Positions 7,152-14,091 of a stretch of DNA of 15,849 bases are shown in pieces. The DNA is taken from NCBI GenBank assembly GCA_050942615.1, contig JBMNNQ010000027.1, positions 1 through 15,849 of the forward strand, in the 5' to 3' direction. A program made the translations under genes and the position numbers. Positions within the stretch are counted from its first letter, which is position 1, and every line of letters begins with the position of its first letter. Source of the stretch: JAAZMI01 sp050942615 (GTDB lineage: Bacteria > Bacillota > Dethiobacteria > DTU022 > UBA8154). A model generated the notes under the pieces. That model ran no database searches and was not told the origin of the DNA. It was given only the letters and a program-made list of their open reading frames with translations.

Positions 7152-8162
7152 TTACACAACCTGCCGGTAGAACCTTATCGTGAAACAGGCTCCGCCATCA
7201 GTCCGGTTGGCCGCTTTGATACTGCCGTTTTGCCGGGATAGAATCATGCGGGCAAGGGCAAGCCCCACCCCAAAATTTGAGCCACTGACATCTTTACCCT
7301 GGTAAAACCGTTCAAAAATGTGGGGCAAGTCATCCGCATCGATTCCAGGGCCATTATCCCTGATTATGATTTCTGTAAAAAGAGGGTTTTGGATATAGTC
7401 AATTTCGATCAATCCGCCATTTTCGCAATGTTCCATGCAGTTCTTAAGGATGTTCCCGATGGCTTCCGAGGTCCAGCGCAAATCGCCGGTAAACTGAATG
7501 GTATCGTCTCCGTTTACACGCAGTTCAATCTTCCTGAGCTCAAGAGGAATCAAAAAAGGTTCTGCGGCTTTTTGCAGCAAGATGGAAACAGCTACCGGTT
7601 CCCTTTGAAAGATAGCTGTTCCCGCGTCGATTTTGGATATTTTGAGCAGCGTGGTTATGAGCCAGTCGATCCGCACCAGGAGGCTTTTCATCTCCCCCAC
7701 AAGCTCCAGGCGATGTTGGGGTTCCAGATCGCAATGGCCAAGAAAGGAGGCGATCATATTAATAGACGTCAGCGGCGTTTTGAGTTGATGGGCGATATCC
7801 GCCATAGAATCGGATAAATACATTTTTTCTTTTTTTAACATGTCCGCCTGTTCTTTAAGCCGCACCGTCATTTTGTGGATTTCGCTTTGCAGGATGGACA
7901 GCTCGCCTTCGTTGAACATATTAAGATCAAATCCATCTTTCCCATGCAGGACAATATCAATTTGTTCGCTTAAAAAAGCGATGTCACGGTATCTTTTTCC
8001 GGTAAAAATAAAAAAGGCCATACAGAATAAGCTGCATAATATAATCGTAAAGACTCCGGTTATAAAGTTGATTACAAAACCGGTTATTACGGCTATAACA
8101 CAGACTGCCGCCAGCAGCAATGTAAAATTCCTAATCTCCCGGTTTCGAAAAAAGGCCGTCAT
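7152..8162 (-). CDS. Sensor histidine kinase with short N-terminal membrane hairpin
   Basis: This 336-residue kinase has two adjoining membrane helices at about residues 13-53 with almost no external loop, then a HAMP-like or linker helix. The dimerisation box DIAHQLKTPLTSI carries phospho-acceptor His125. The ATP domain shows the N box near 236-245 (IGNILKNCMEH), G1 DNGPGI at 269-274, an F box near 283-287 and G2 GVGLAL at 298-303. The lack of a sensing loop matches intramembrane-sensing kinases that monitor an ABC transporter, such as BceS. Signalling through the neighbouring permease is therefore plausible but inferred. The gene overlaps the regulator gene by 4 bp and lies 94 bp before the ATPase start. 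Confidence 0.93.
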   Translation of the reverse strand: MTAFFRNREIRNFTLLLAAVCVIAVITGFVINFITGVFTIILCSLFCMAFFIFTGKRYRDIAFLSEQIDIVLHGKDGFDLNMFNEGELSILQSEIHKMTVRLKEQADMLKKEKMYLSDSMADIAHQLKTPLTSINMIASFLGHCDLEPQHRLELVGEMKSLLVRIDWLITTLLKISKIDAGTAIFQREPVAVSILLQKAAEPFLIPLELRKIELRVNGDDTIQFTGDLRWTSEAIGNILKNCMEHCENGGLIEIDYIQNPLFTEIIIRDNGPGIDADDLPHIFERFYQGKDVSGSNFGVGLALARMILSRQNGSIKAANRTDGGACFTIRFYRQVV

Positions 8163-8833
8163 GCTTTTTCCAGCCTGTACCCGAGCCCCCGTACGGTCTT
8201 GATGATTTGCGGATTTTGCGGGTTATCTTCGATTTTTTCACGCAATCTTTTAATGTAGACCGTCAATGTGTTGTCGTTGACAAACTCTCCGGCTATGTCC
8301 CATATTTCGCCAAGCAGCTTGTCTCTGGACAGCACAATGCCGTGGTTGTTGGCGAATACCAGCAGCAGCTTATATTCCAACGCTGACAAAAACAGCTCGG
8401 TGCCGTTTTTATAAACCGTGCCGTGTAATAAATCGATCCTGAGGTTTCCGATCTCAAAAACGGATTCCGCTTTTCCGCTTCTCCTAAGCACACTTTTAAT
8501 CCGTGCCAGAAGCTCCATCGGACGAAACGGTTTGACCACGTAATCATCAGCACCCAAATTAAACCCTGTAACGGCACTAAGTTCATCATCGGAAGCGGTC
8601 AAAAAGATGACCGGAACATCGCTGCTTTGCTTGGCGGCGGTACATACAACATAACCGTTGCCATCGGGAAGCGCGATATCAAGTATTAGCAGATCAAAAT
8701 GTTCATTCTCTAGCTTGGCGAGCGCCGTCTTTTGGTTGTCGGCAAGCACTACCGCATAGCCTTCCGAGGAAAGAAGATGGGATAAATTTTTGGATATACC
8801 CAAGTCATCTTCTACCAGCAGTATTCTATTCAT
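8159..8833 (-). CDS. OmpR-family response regulator
   Basis: The 224-residue protein has an intact receiver domain (1-117): acidic Asp9 and Asp10, phospho-acceptor Asp52 in LLILDIALPDGNG, Thr79, and Lys101 in VVKPF. The C-terminal winged helix-turn-helix (about 128-222) ends with the typical IIKTVRGLGYRLEKA. It is the first gene of the operon and overlaps the kinase gene by 4 bp, so the two are cognate. It most likely activates the ABC genes downstream. An AAGGAGG site stands 12 bases before the ATG, slightly far. I see no clear operator or promoter boxes in the roughly 200 bp upstream. Confidence 0.95.
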   Translation of the reverse strand: MNRILLVEDDLGISKNLSHLLSSEGYAVVLADNQKTALAKLENEHFDLLILDIALPDGNGYVVCTAAKQSSDVPVIFLTASDDELSAVTGFNLGADDYVVKPFRPMELLARIKSVLRRSGKAESVFEIGNLRIDLLHGTVYKNGTELFLSALEYKLLLVFANNHGIVLSRDKLLGEIWDIAGEFVNDNTLTVYIKRLREKIEDNPQNPQIIKTVRGLGYRLEKA

Positions 8834-9042
8834 GAAAAAGCTGTGCCTCCTTGTCGTCTAAAGCGGGTCTGTCCCGTTGGCTGGCACCCGGTTTTACATT
8901 CACCAACTGCCGGGAAAACGTTCTAACAGCTGTGGAAATTGAAGTGGCGGTGCCCGGCCCGGTTATGGCTTAATGAATTTGAAGTTAAAGAGGTAAACCA
9001 CGAAACGGGAACAATCCCATTTATGGAGTCTCTTTTCTGTTC

Positions 9043-9424
9043 TTAAACAATCCCTTTTAATGTCCTTATCACAATTTGAAGTCTGTTTTTTTCTTCACGG
9101 GCAACCAACGGTATAAAGTCGTCCACCTTTCTCCCGTCAGCCTCTATTTAAAGCTTTCTAATAATCCTCCCATCTTTCCTGCCTCATAATTACGGGAAGG
9201 TAACCGTTTTTTATGAGAATCAGGTTCATCAAAAACCTTGATACCCGGCTATTTCCATCGTAAAAAGATCCCGGTGAACCTGCTTCCCGGTTGCCAGACC
9301 CGTTTCCTGCCAGACGCCGCTGAAAATAAATAAAAACCGGAAGGGGGATGACAATCCAGCCCAGACTTTTAACTAAAGAGTTTTTTGCTTTGGCAATTCG
9401 GCTTTCCCTTTGTTCCAATAACAT
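9043..9424 (-). pseudogene. Degraded Fic-family gene fragment
   Basis: The minus strand reads SFYDGNSRVSRFLMNLILIK then NGYLPVIMRQERWEDY, a clear match to the Fic core HPFxDGNGRxxRxLMNxxLxxxGYPP. The frame hits TAG at 9158-9160 where the family has Tyr, resumes as KALNR, then one extra base shifts it to ADGRKVDDFIPLVAR and on to a stop at 9043-9045. The catalytic His-Pro-Phe is not intact: the DNA reads Val-His-Arg-Asp in a neighbouring frame. The upstream half (about 9270-9424) contains repeat copy 2 and does not look like Fic, so the 5' end has been replaced or lost. Fic proteins usually AMPylate targets; this copy cannot be functional as read. Confidence 0.7.
9303..9365. repeat. Dispersed 63-bp repeat, copy 2
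   Basis: This is the partner of 2927-2989 in direct orientation, 58 of 63 bases identical, with only transitions. Here the minus-strand frame LGWIVIPLPVFIYFQRRLAG runs on in frame into the Fic fragment, whereas in copy 1 the same frame ends soon after. On the plus strand the frame KINKNRKGDDNPAQ stops at once, whereas in copy 1 it continues. The copies therefore have different flanks, as expected of a duplicated or mobile fragment. Confidence 0.75.
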
Positions 9425-9805
9425 GATATCATATTTTTCTCAGAACTAGGGGGACGAGGGATTTGACTCACTTTGATTCACCATCTTTTTTTAACTTTAA
9501 AGCGGCTGATACAATGAAACTTACCGAAATAAAAAAATACCGGGGAAATATTCCAAATGGACAACTGCAGAACAAAGCCAGGTGTCAGATCATCTTCTGG
9601 TACAACAAAAAGGCCGGTTTGCCCGCGATATAGGTAAACCAGAACTATCAAATGCCCGCATGATTCCCATGATGAAAAACAACTATAATCCTTGTGAGTT
9701 AGGCTCGCGAAATATGGACAAACCCCAAATACAGGCCCAGGCAACGCCCTATGGCTGACACCTCCCATATAGTAGCTGACAGTCCTTGCCAAAAACCTGC
9801 CTGCC
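9425..9805. other. Region between Fic remnant and ABC ATPase; unrecognised open frame
   Basis: There is no gene with a clear start. A plus-strand frame is open from 9510 to the stop at 9756-9758 (82 codons). It reads GKYSKWTTAEQSQVSDHLLV then QQKGRFARDIGKPELSN and ends near QAQATPYG, with protein-like composition but no ATG or ribosome site in its first half. An ATG at 9514 in another frame gives MKLTEIKKYRGN and closes after about 40 codons. I take this as the tail of a decayed gene. I see no terminator for the ATPase operon ending at 9806. Confidence 0.35.
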
Positions 9806-10672
9806 TTACTTTTCTGAACTAAATGTATACAAATAAAAGTCCTCCATATTGGGGTCTGCCGGTTGAGCATCCTGATGTGGTTTCTTTGTAGAAATCAATC
9901 TTAAAACGCTTTTCTTTTCCAAACGCGAAATATTACTGCACGGGAATTTATTGGTCAGATTATCCTGTTCTTCAGCAGAAACAGTGACAAGCCAAACCTT
10001 ACCAGAAACAAGGGCCAACAATTCAGCCGGTGCTTTCATATCTAAAACCTTGCCTTTGCGCAATATAATAACCTGGTCGGCAATGGATTCTACATCGGAC
10101 ACAATATGGGTAGATAACAATATTGTTTTATTACTGGACAAACCGCTTAATATTTTCCGGAGACGCATGCGTTCCTGTGGATCGAGACCGGATGTAGGTT
10201 CGTCCAGTATTAATATCTCGGGATCGTTAAGTAACGACTGCGCAATCCCTATGCGCTGCCTTTCGCCCCCGGAAAACCCTTCCAACTTATCTTTCCTTTT
10301 ATGATCAAGTCCTACAAGTTCAAGCAACCCGGCAACCCGGCAGAGGGCATTCTTTTTAGCAAGCCCCTTCAGGTTAGCCAGATATAAAAGAAACTTCTCG
10401 GCGCTAAAACCCGGATAAACACCAAAATTCTGCGGTAAATAACCAAGGCAATCACGGAACGTTTCACCCATTCTAGAGATATCCTGTCCGTTATATGTTA
10501 CACGACCAAATGTTGGTGCCAGTAAATCCGTCATAATTCGTATTAAAGTGGTTTTACCCGCACCGTTTGGCCCCAGCAATCCATAGATGCCGTTTTGCAA
10601 GGTAAGATCGATGCTGTCCAAAGCAAGGTGATTACCGAACAGCTTACTAACTCTTTCAATACTCAAAGTCAT
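9806..10672 (-). CDS. ABC-2-type transporter ATP-binding protein
   Basis: This 288-residue ATPase has Walker A GPNGAGKT (34-41), Gln81 in the Q-loop, signature FSGGERQRIGIAQ (133-145), Walker B ILILDEP (153-159, Glu158) and His189 in STHIVSD. A C-terminal extension of about 70 residues ends PNMEDFYLYTF, the closing motif of CcmA-type ATPases that partner ABC-2 permeases. The gene is intact although both adjoining permease genes carry stop codons. Its ATG overlaps the upstream stop by 4 bp (ATGA), with GGAGAG just before. It is the last gene of the sigma-factor operon. Substrate is unknown; export across the membrane is inferred from the family. Confidence 0.92.
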   Translation of the reverse strand: MTLSIERVSKLFGNHLALDSIDLTLQNGIYGLLGPNGAGKTTLIRIMTDLLAPTFGRVTYNGQDISRMGETFRDCLGYLPQNFGVYPGFSAEKFLLYLANLKGLAKKNALCRVAGLLELVGLDHKRKDKLEGFSGGERQRIGIAQSLLNDPEILILDEPTSGLDPQERMRLRKILSGLSSNKTILLSTHIVSDVESIADQVIILRKGKVLDMKAPAELLALVSGKVWLVTVSAEEQDNLTNKFPCSNISRLEKKSVLRLISTKKPHQDAQPADPNMEDFYLYTFSSEK

Positions 10673-11388
10673 AATGCTCTCCGCCCCTTCCGCTTGTAAA
10701 TATCAAATAAAAGAACTAATAAAATCAATATGATATGCCATAAACTCCAGAAACCAATCCAGCCTTTCCATGTGGCGCCGGCATGACCCCGCAGTAGCGA
10801 AGTAAAAAAACCGTTTTCAAAAAACCAGAGAAAATCAAAAGGCTCAACCATGCTTCCCCTGATCATAAATCCAAACAAGGTAAGCAAACTGCAGACAAAC
10901 AACGCCATAGAATGTGATTGCAAGATATCGCATAATGCGCCGGCGGCAATCGCCAATCCTGCGCCCCCGAGTGCAACTTGTGCGGTTTTATGCCAATATC
11001 CAGTTAAACCCATTGGCGGGTTACCAAAGATTATCAGCGAGATGGTATAATTGCCGAAACTCAAAAAAATGGCCATCAAAAACCCGAATAAAAGACAGAT
11101 TATGTATCGACGCACCATCAAGGTAAATTTCCCCTTATTAGTTGTGAGAATAATTTCTTCCAGGAAATAATATCTATCGTCGGTAAACAACCTGATGGGT
11201 GCAAGCAGAATTAACATGATGAGCGTCAGCGAACCAATGAGGTAAAAATAGGAGGTTGCCAGATCCTAAAACGACTCCGGGCGGTAGATGCGATCACATA
11301 CGGCCAAAACACAACGGGCCCCCATAGATACTGTTATTACAAACCGCAACGCGGGCAAATGCAGAACCCTTTCAATTTCATACCTCAT
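10669..11388 (-). pseudogene. ABC-2-type permease 2, interrupted by in-frame TAG
   Basis: The ATG at 11388 overlaps the preceding stop by 4 bp and begins MRYEIERVLHLPALRFVITV, closely like the start of permease 1 (MRYELKKLLG). After 40 codons comes TAG (11266-11268) following RPESF. The same frame then continues without a break as DLATSYFYLIGSLTLIMLIL to 10669, about 240 codons in all. Hydrophobic segments near 52-66, 90-112, 120-142, 147-165 and 210-230 (full-frame numbering) support a membrane permease. An internal ATG at 11217 gives 182 residues but lacks a ribosome site. A point nonsense mutation is the simplest reading; sequencing error or stop read-through are alternatives. Confidence 0.7.
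11266..11268 (-). other. In-frame TAG inside permease 2
   Basis: The codon is the 41st of a frame that begins at a coupled ATG and continues for about 200 codons afterwards. TAG can encode pyrrolysine in some clostridia, but a non-enzymatic permease beside another gene stopped by TAA makes simple mutation far more likely. Confidence 0.7.
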
Positions 11389-12206
11389 TTGCGCGCCCTC
11401 CGTGTCCACGCCACGTAAGCAATAGCAAGCTCTATTGCGGTGACGACCGCTATCACCAAGAGCGGCGTTATCAAAGAAAAAGCATTGATGCCGTTACTCA
11501 TATAATTATCCTGAATAGACCAGAAATCCCCACAGCCAAATCCTTCCAGATTTATCAAATTCACCGGATTGTATTTAAAAAGATTGTCCAAAATTAAAAA
11601 AATATGGCTGATATAAATCCGGGGACGTATGAGCGTGTTATAGATCATGAACGAGCCGTACAGGGCTCCACTGATAAACATTACGACGGTGCCGCGCCTT
11701 ACGATCACAGAGAGCAAAAGAATAAATCCGATTAAGGGCAACCCCCCGGCAATCATCAATAAAACCTGGCATGAATAAAGGCCAACATTACTCAAATTCA
11801 ATACTGAATATATTTGATCAAAGCTGGCAGAAGGGCTGGTTTCTGTTCTTACCGGTAGCATATAAACAATGAAAGCGGTTCCTGCAATAAAGATGGCTAT
11901 ACATACGGCATAAAGTGCCGAAATTCCTATTTTGTGCTGAAAAGTTTTCTTTTTTCCGCTTTTGCACGCATGTATGAGTGGCTCCGTATGTTCGTTTTAT
12001 TCATAACAAAACAAACGCGATAACCCTATAATTAAAAAACCGGGGAATAAAATGCTCCCAAAACGTGTGATAAATTGATACACCAAAGGCCAGTCCTGGG
12101 CCCCAGATGACTCGGTAATTACTGCAAATAATAAGTATGCTGTAAGCAGCAGCCCGCCAACCCAAATTTCACGAAAACCGAGAAGCTTTTTAAGCTCATA
12201 CCGCAT
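11385..12206 (-). pseudogene. ABC-2-type permease 1, interrupted by in-frame TAA
   Basis: The gene starts with ATG at 12206 (MRYELKKLLGFREIW), preceded by GAGG and overlapping the upstream gene by 11 bp. It encodes a hydrophobic segment, then SRLFCYE, and meets TAA at 11997-11999. The same frame resumes at once with NEHTEPLIHACKSGKKKTFQ, then helices such as IGISALYAVCIAIFIAGTAF, and runs to 11385; the full frame is 273 residues plus the internal stop. The stop falls where related ABC-2 permeases have an EY...T..LI segment at the first cytoplasmic loop. The ATG at 11861 further down lacks a ribosome site, so re-initiation is unlikely. One base change would restore the gene. Confidence 0.75.
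11997..11999 (-). other. In-frame TAA inside permease 1
   Basis: The codon interrupts an otherwise continuous 274-codon frame. The residues on both sides (SRLFCYE and NEHTEPLIHAC) read as one continuous cytoplasmic loop. TAA has no known amino-acid insertion system that would fit here. Confidence 0.75.
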
Positions 12207-12882
12207 AGGAAATACCTCGCTTACGCAAGATTATCAGGCCATACACATTGAAGACAACGCCTAAAGCAGGAACTAAGAAAAGCAGGATCAGGCTGCAACC
12301 TGCCAGAAAAATATCCGCGTTTATATAAAACGCAATAAAACTGACCAGTAGCCAAATTGCAGTGGAGATCATCATCAACTCATTTTCACGCGCCTTATCA
12401 GCGCATAAAAGCAAGATGCCGCTGGTAGCTGTCAATGATGTAAAACCACATAGAACAGTGCGCACAAAAGAGATACTATTTGCCATATTGTAAATTATTG
12501 TGGCCAGGGCAAATAACGATAGCAAACAAAATACCGATAAAACCAACATCCGGGCAGCAAGCATCTGTGTAAAGGAATAACGGAAGATCTGTTCCAATTC
12601 TTGCATGGGTTTATTATCCTGCCATACATAACGGCAGAAAATAAGTAAAATCGGCACGGGTGCAGCGCAAAAACTGCTCAGCAGGGGAGCGGACATGATG
12701 TAGGTGCCAATAATGCTTAATAATAGAGTTAGGATCATGCTTATAACGAAATATGCCGGTCTGACTTCACAGACAGCAAGCTGCAAAAGACGAAAATAAC
12801 TGCTACTTGTTTTAGGGGAAGGCATTGAAGAACGCAGTGCTTGAATCGTTTTCTCAATTTCCAGGTCCAGGCGCTCATTCAT
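12196..12882 (-). CDS. Six-helix membrane protein of the sigma/ABC operon
   Basis: The 228-residue protein has about 40 polar N-terminal residues, then six hydrophobic segments at roughly 42-63, 66-84, 110-131, 138-160, 170-188 and 191-219. It lies directly after the ECF sigma gene, with an ATGA overlap and a strong AAGGAGGGG site. ECF sigma factors are commonly followed by a membrane anti-sigma factor, and the cytoplasmic N-terminal region could serve that role. I see no zinc-binding anti-sigma motif (HxxxCxxC). The other reading is an additional subunit of the ABC transporter encoded downstream. The reading frame is intact. Confidence 0.8.
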   Translation of the reverse strand: MNERLDLEIEKTIQALRSSMPSPKTSSSYFRLLQLAVCEVRPAYFVISMILTLLLSIIGTYIMSAPLLSSFCAAPVPILLIFCRYVWQDNKPMQELEQIFRYSFTQMLAARMLVLSVFCLLSLFALATIIYNMANSISFVRTVLCGFTSLTATSGILLLCADKARENELMMISTAIWLLVSFIAFYINADIFLAGCSLILLFLVPALGVVFNVYGLIILRKRGISYAV

Positions 12883-13427
12883 ACAGACCCCTCCTTTAAA
12901 TAGTCTGCCAGCGATTTTTTGGCTGCTGACAGACGTGATTTAATGGTTGTTGTTGGCGTATTTGTCATTTGCGCTATTTCACGGCTGTTAAACCCATTGA
13001 AATAATAGAGCACAATTGCTTCCCTTTGCATAATAGGTAGCCTTTGCAAAGCATTTTCTATTGTCACCGTATCTGTAATCTTTGCTTCGATATCAATTTC
13101 ATTATGCACTTTTTTGTATAAATTTTCTTCATGAAGTTGTTCCATGTTGGCATTTTTGATTTTATGCATGCGGAAAATATCCATACATTTATTGTGTGAT
13201 ATTTTAAAAATCCAATTTTGAAATTTACCCCATGGGACAAAACTTTCAATTGCTTTTATCATTGCCAGAAATGTTTCCTGGGTAACATCATGGGCATCTG
13301 CTTCCTTGCCGACCATGCGTAATACATAAGCATAGATACGTGGATACCAATTACGAATCAATTGTTCCATCGCATGATGGTCACCATGTTTAATGGCTCG
13401 AATTAAATTGTTATCGTTTACAGCCAT
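12879..13427 (-). CDS. ECF-type RNA polymerase sigma factor
   Basis: The 182-residue protein has sigma region 2 at about 20-86 (DAHDVTQETFLAMIKAIESF for core binding and promoter melting, then WIFKISHNKCMDIFR). Region 4 lies at about 122-175, with the helix-turn-helix FNSREIAQMTNTPTTTIKSR (146-165). No region 3 separates them, as expected for ECF factors. It heads a tightly coupled operon, and probably directs transcription of that operon in response to an envelope signal. The ATG at 13427 has only a modest site (AGGGTG). It is divergent from the BlaI-type repressor gene, with 265 bp between starts. No -35/-10 pair of a recognisable ECF type was found upstream. Confidence 0.93.
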   Translation of the reverse strand: MAVNDNNLIRAIKHGDHHAMEQLIRNWYPRIYAYVLRMVGKEADAHDVTQETFLAMIKAIESFVPWGKFQNWIFKISHNKCMDIFRMHKIKNANMEQLHEENLYKKVHNEIDIEAKITDTVTIENALQRLPIMQREAIVLYYFNGFNSREIAQMTNTPTTTIKSRLSAAKKSLADYLKEGSV

Positions 13428-13598
13428 GACGTCATCACCCTATCATAAAGTATAACGAAAGAAACTCTAAAAAAGACGATTTTAATGGTAAACCGGTGGG
13501 GTGAAGGAGTTGCAAGTCAGCAAATATTCGTTACCTTGCAGAAAAACAACAATGGATTGGAAATATAAGGGGAACCTGAAAAATATTTATTATTCCTC

Positions 13599-13627
13599 TT
13601 GACATCACTACTGCTTTGTAGTAAACT
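13599..13627 (+). promoter_or_regulatory. Promoter of the BlaI/BlaR1-like pair
   Basis: TTGACA at 13599-13604 and TAAACT at 13622-13627 are separated by 17 bp, a good sigma-A-type geometry with a perfect -35 box. The first operator fills the spacer and the start of the -10 box, so the repressor and polymerase cannot bind together. Confidence 0.72.
13607..13622. promoter_or_regulatory. BlaI-type operator O1
   Basis: ACTAC, six bases, GTAGT. These arms match the second site at 13634-13649, and TACTAC...GTAGTA is the recurring pattern of BlaI/MecI operators. It lies between the -35 and -10 boxes. Autorepression by the gene product encoded from 13693 is inferred. Confidence 0.75.
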
Positions 13628-13633
13628 AAAATC

Positions 13634-13649
13634 ACTACATCGATGTAGT
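13634..13649. promoter_or_regulatory. BlaI-type operator O2
   Basis: ACTACATCGATGTAGT is a perfect 16-bp palindrome with the same ACTAC/GTAGT arms as O1, 27 bp centre to centre. It covers the expected transcription start, 44 bp before the repressor ATG. Paired operators of this kind are usual for blaI/mecI promoters. Confidence 0.8.
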
Positions 13650-13692
13650 AAAGTTGTCGCAGACGTGTGACCATGAACGGAGGGTGTACACT

Positions 13693-14091
13693 ATGGCCTA
13701 TTTTCAAAAACTATCAGATACAGAAATGGAAGTAATGGAGATTATCTGGGCTTCCGATCATCCCGTTACTTCCGGTGAATTGTTAGAGGTTTTTGCACGG
13801 GAAAAAGGGAAAAGGTGGAAAGGGCAAACAATGGCAACCTTTCTGGCACGGCTTGTTGAAAAAGACGTTCTAATTATCACCGGGCAGCAAGGTCGTACGA
13901 ATATTTACGAGCCGTGCATGTCACCGGAGCAATATCGGAGCCAGGAAGCAAAAAGCTTGCTAGAAACCCTATATGAAGGTTCGGTGAAAAACTTTCTAGC
14001 AACGCTTTATGACGGTAAAGAACTGACAAAGGATGAAATAGCCGAGTTAAGGCGTTGGTTTGCAAAAAAGGTAGGTGAAAAAAATGGGTAA
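13693..14091 (+). CDS. blaI: BlaI/MecI-family transcriptional repressor
   Basis: From the ATG at 13693 (MAYFQKLSDTEMEVMEIIW) the protein has 132 residues, the usual length of BlaI/MecI repressors. The winged helix domain spans about 5-75 (LSDTEMEVMEIIWASDHPVT, then WKGQTMATFLARLVEKDVL), and a helical dimerisation region makes up the rest. A GGAGGG site lies eight bases before this ATG; an upstream ATG at 13654 falls just after the operators and lacks a site, so I rejected it. It probably represses its own operon at O1/O2 until cleaved after activation of the membrane peptidase encoded next, which it overlaps by 8 bp. Confidence 0.93.
   Translation: MAYFQKLSDTEMEVMEIIWASDHPVTSGELLEVFAREKGKRWKGQTMATFLARLVEKDVLIITGQQGRTNIYEPCMSPEQYRSQEAKSLLETLYEGSVKNFLATLYDGKELTKDEIAELRRWFAKKVGEKNG

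Noticed and set aside
8903..8972. Short plus-strand protein-like frame ending VAVPGPVMA
   Set aside because: About 20-30 codons with no start, ribosome site or recognised motif; likely chance in the region upstream of the response regulator.
9478..9870. 130-residue minus-strand open frame
   Set aside because: It overlaps the intact ATPase gene by 65 bp in another frame, lacks a ribosome site and has no recognisable motifs.
11266..11268. Pyrrolysine at the in-frame TAG of permease 2
   Set aside because: No pyl genes are in the window, permeases are not known Pyl proteins, and the adjacent permease is stopped by TAA, which Pyl cannot explain. Kept only as something to exclude.
13422..13433. 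Palindrome ATGACGTCAT at the sigma-factor start
   Set aside because: It overlaps the start codon itself and is short enough to be chance. No matching second site was found.
13654..13692. Upstream ATG adding 13 residues to the BlaI-type repressor
   Set aside because: It lies just after operator O2 near the expected transcript start and has no ribosome site; the ATG at 13693 fits family length and has GGAGGG.
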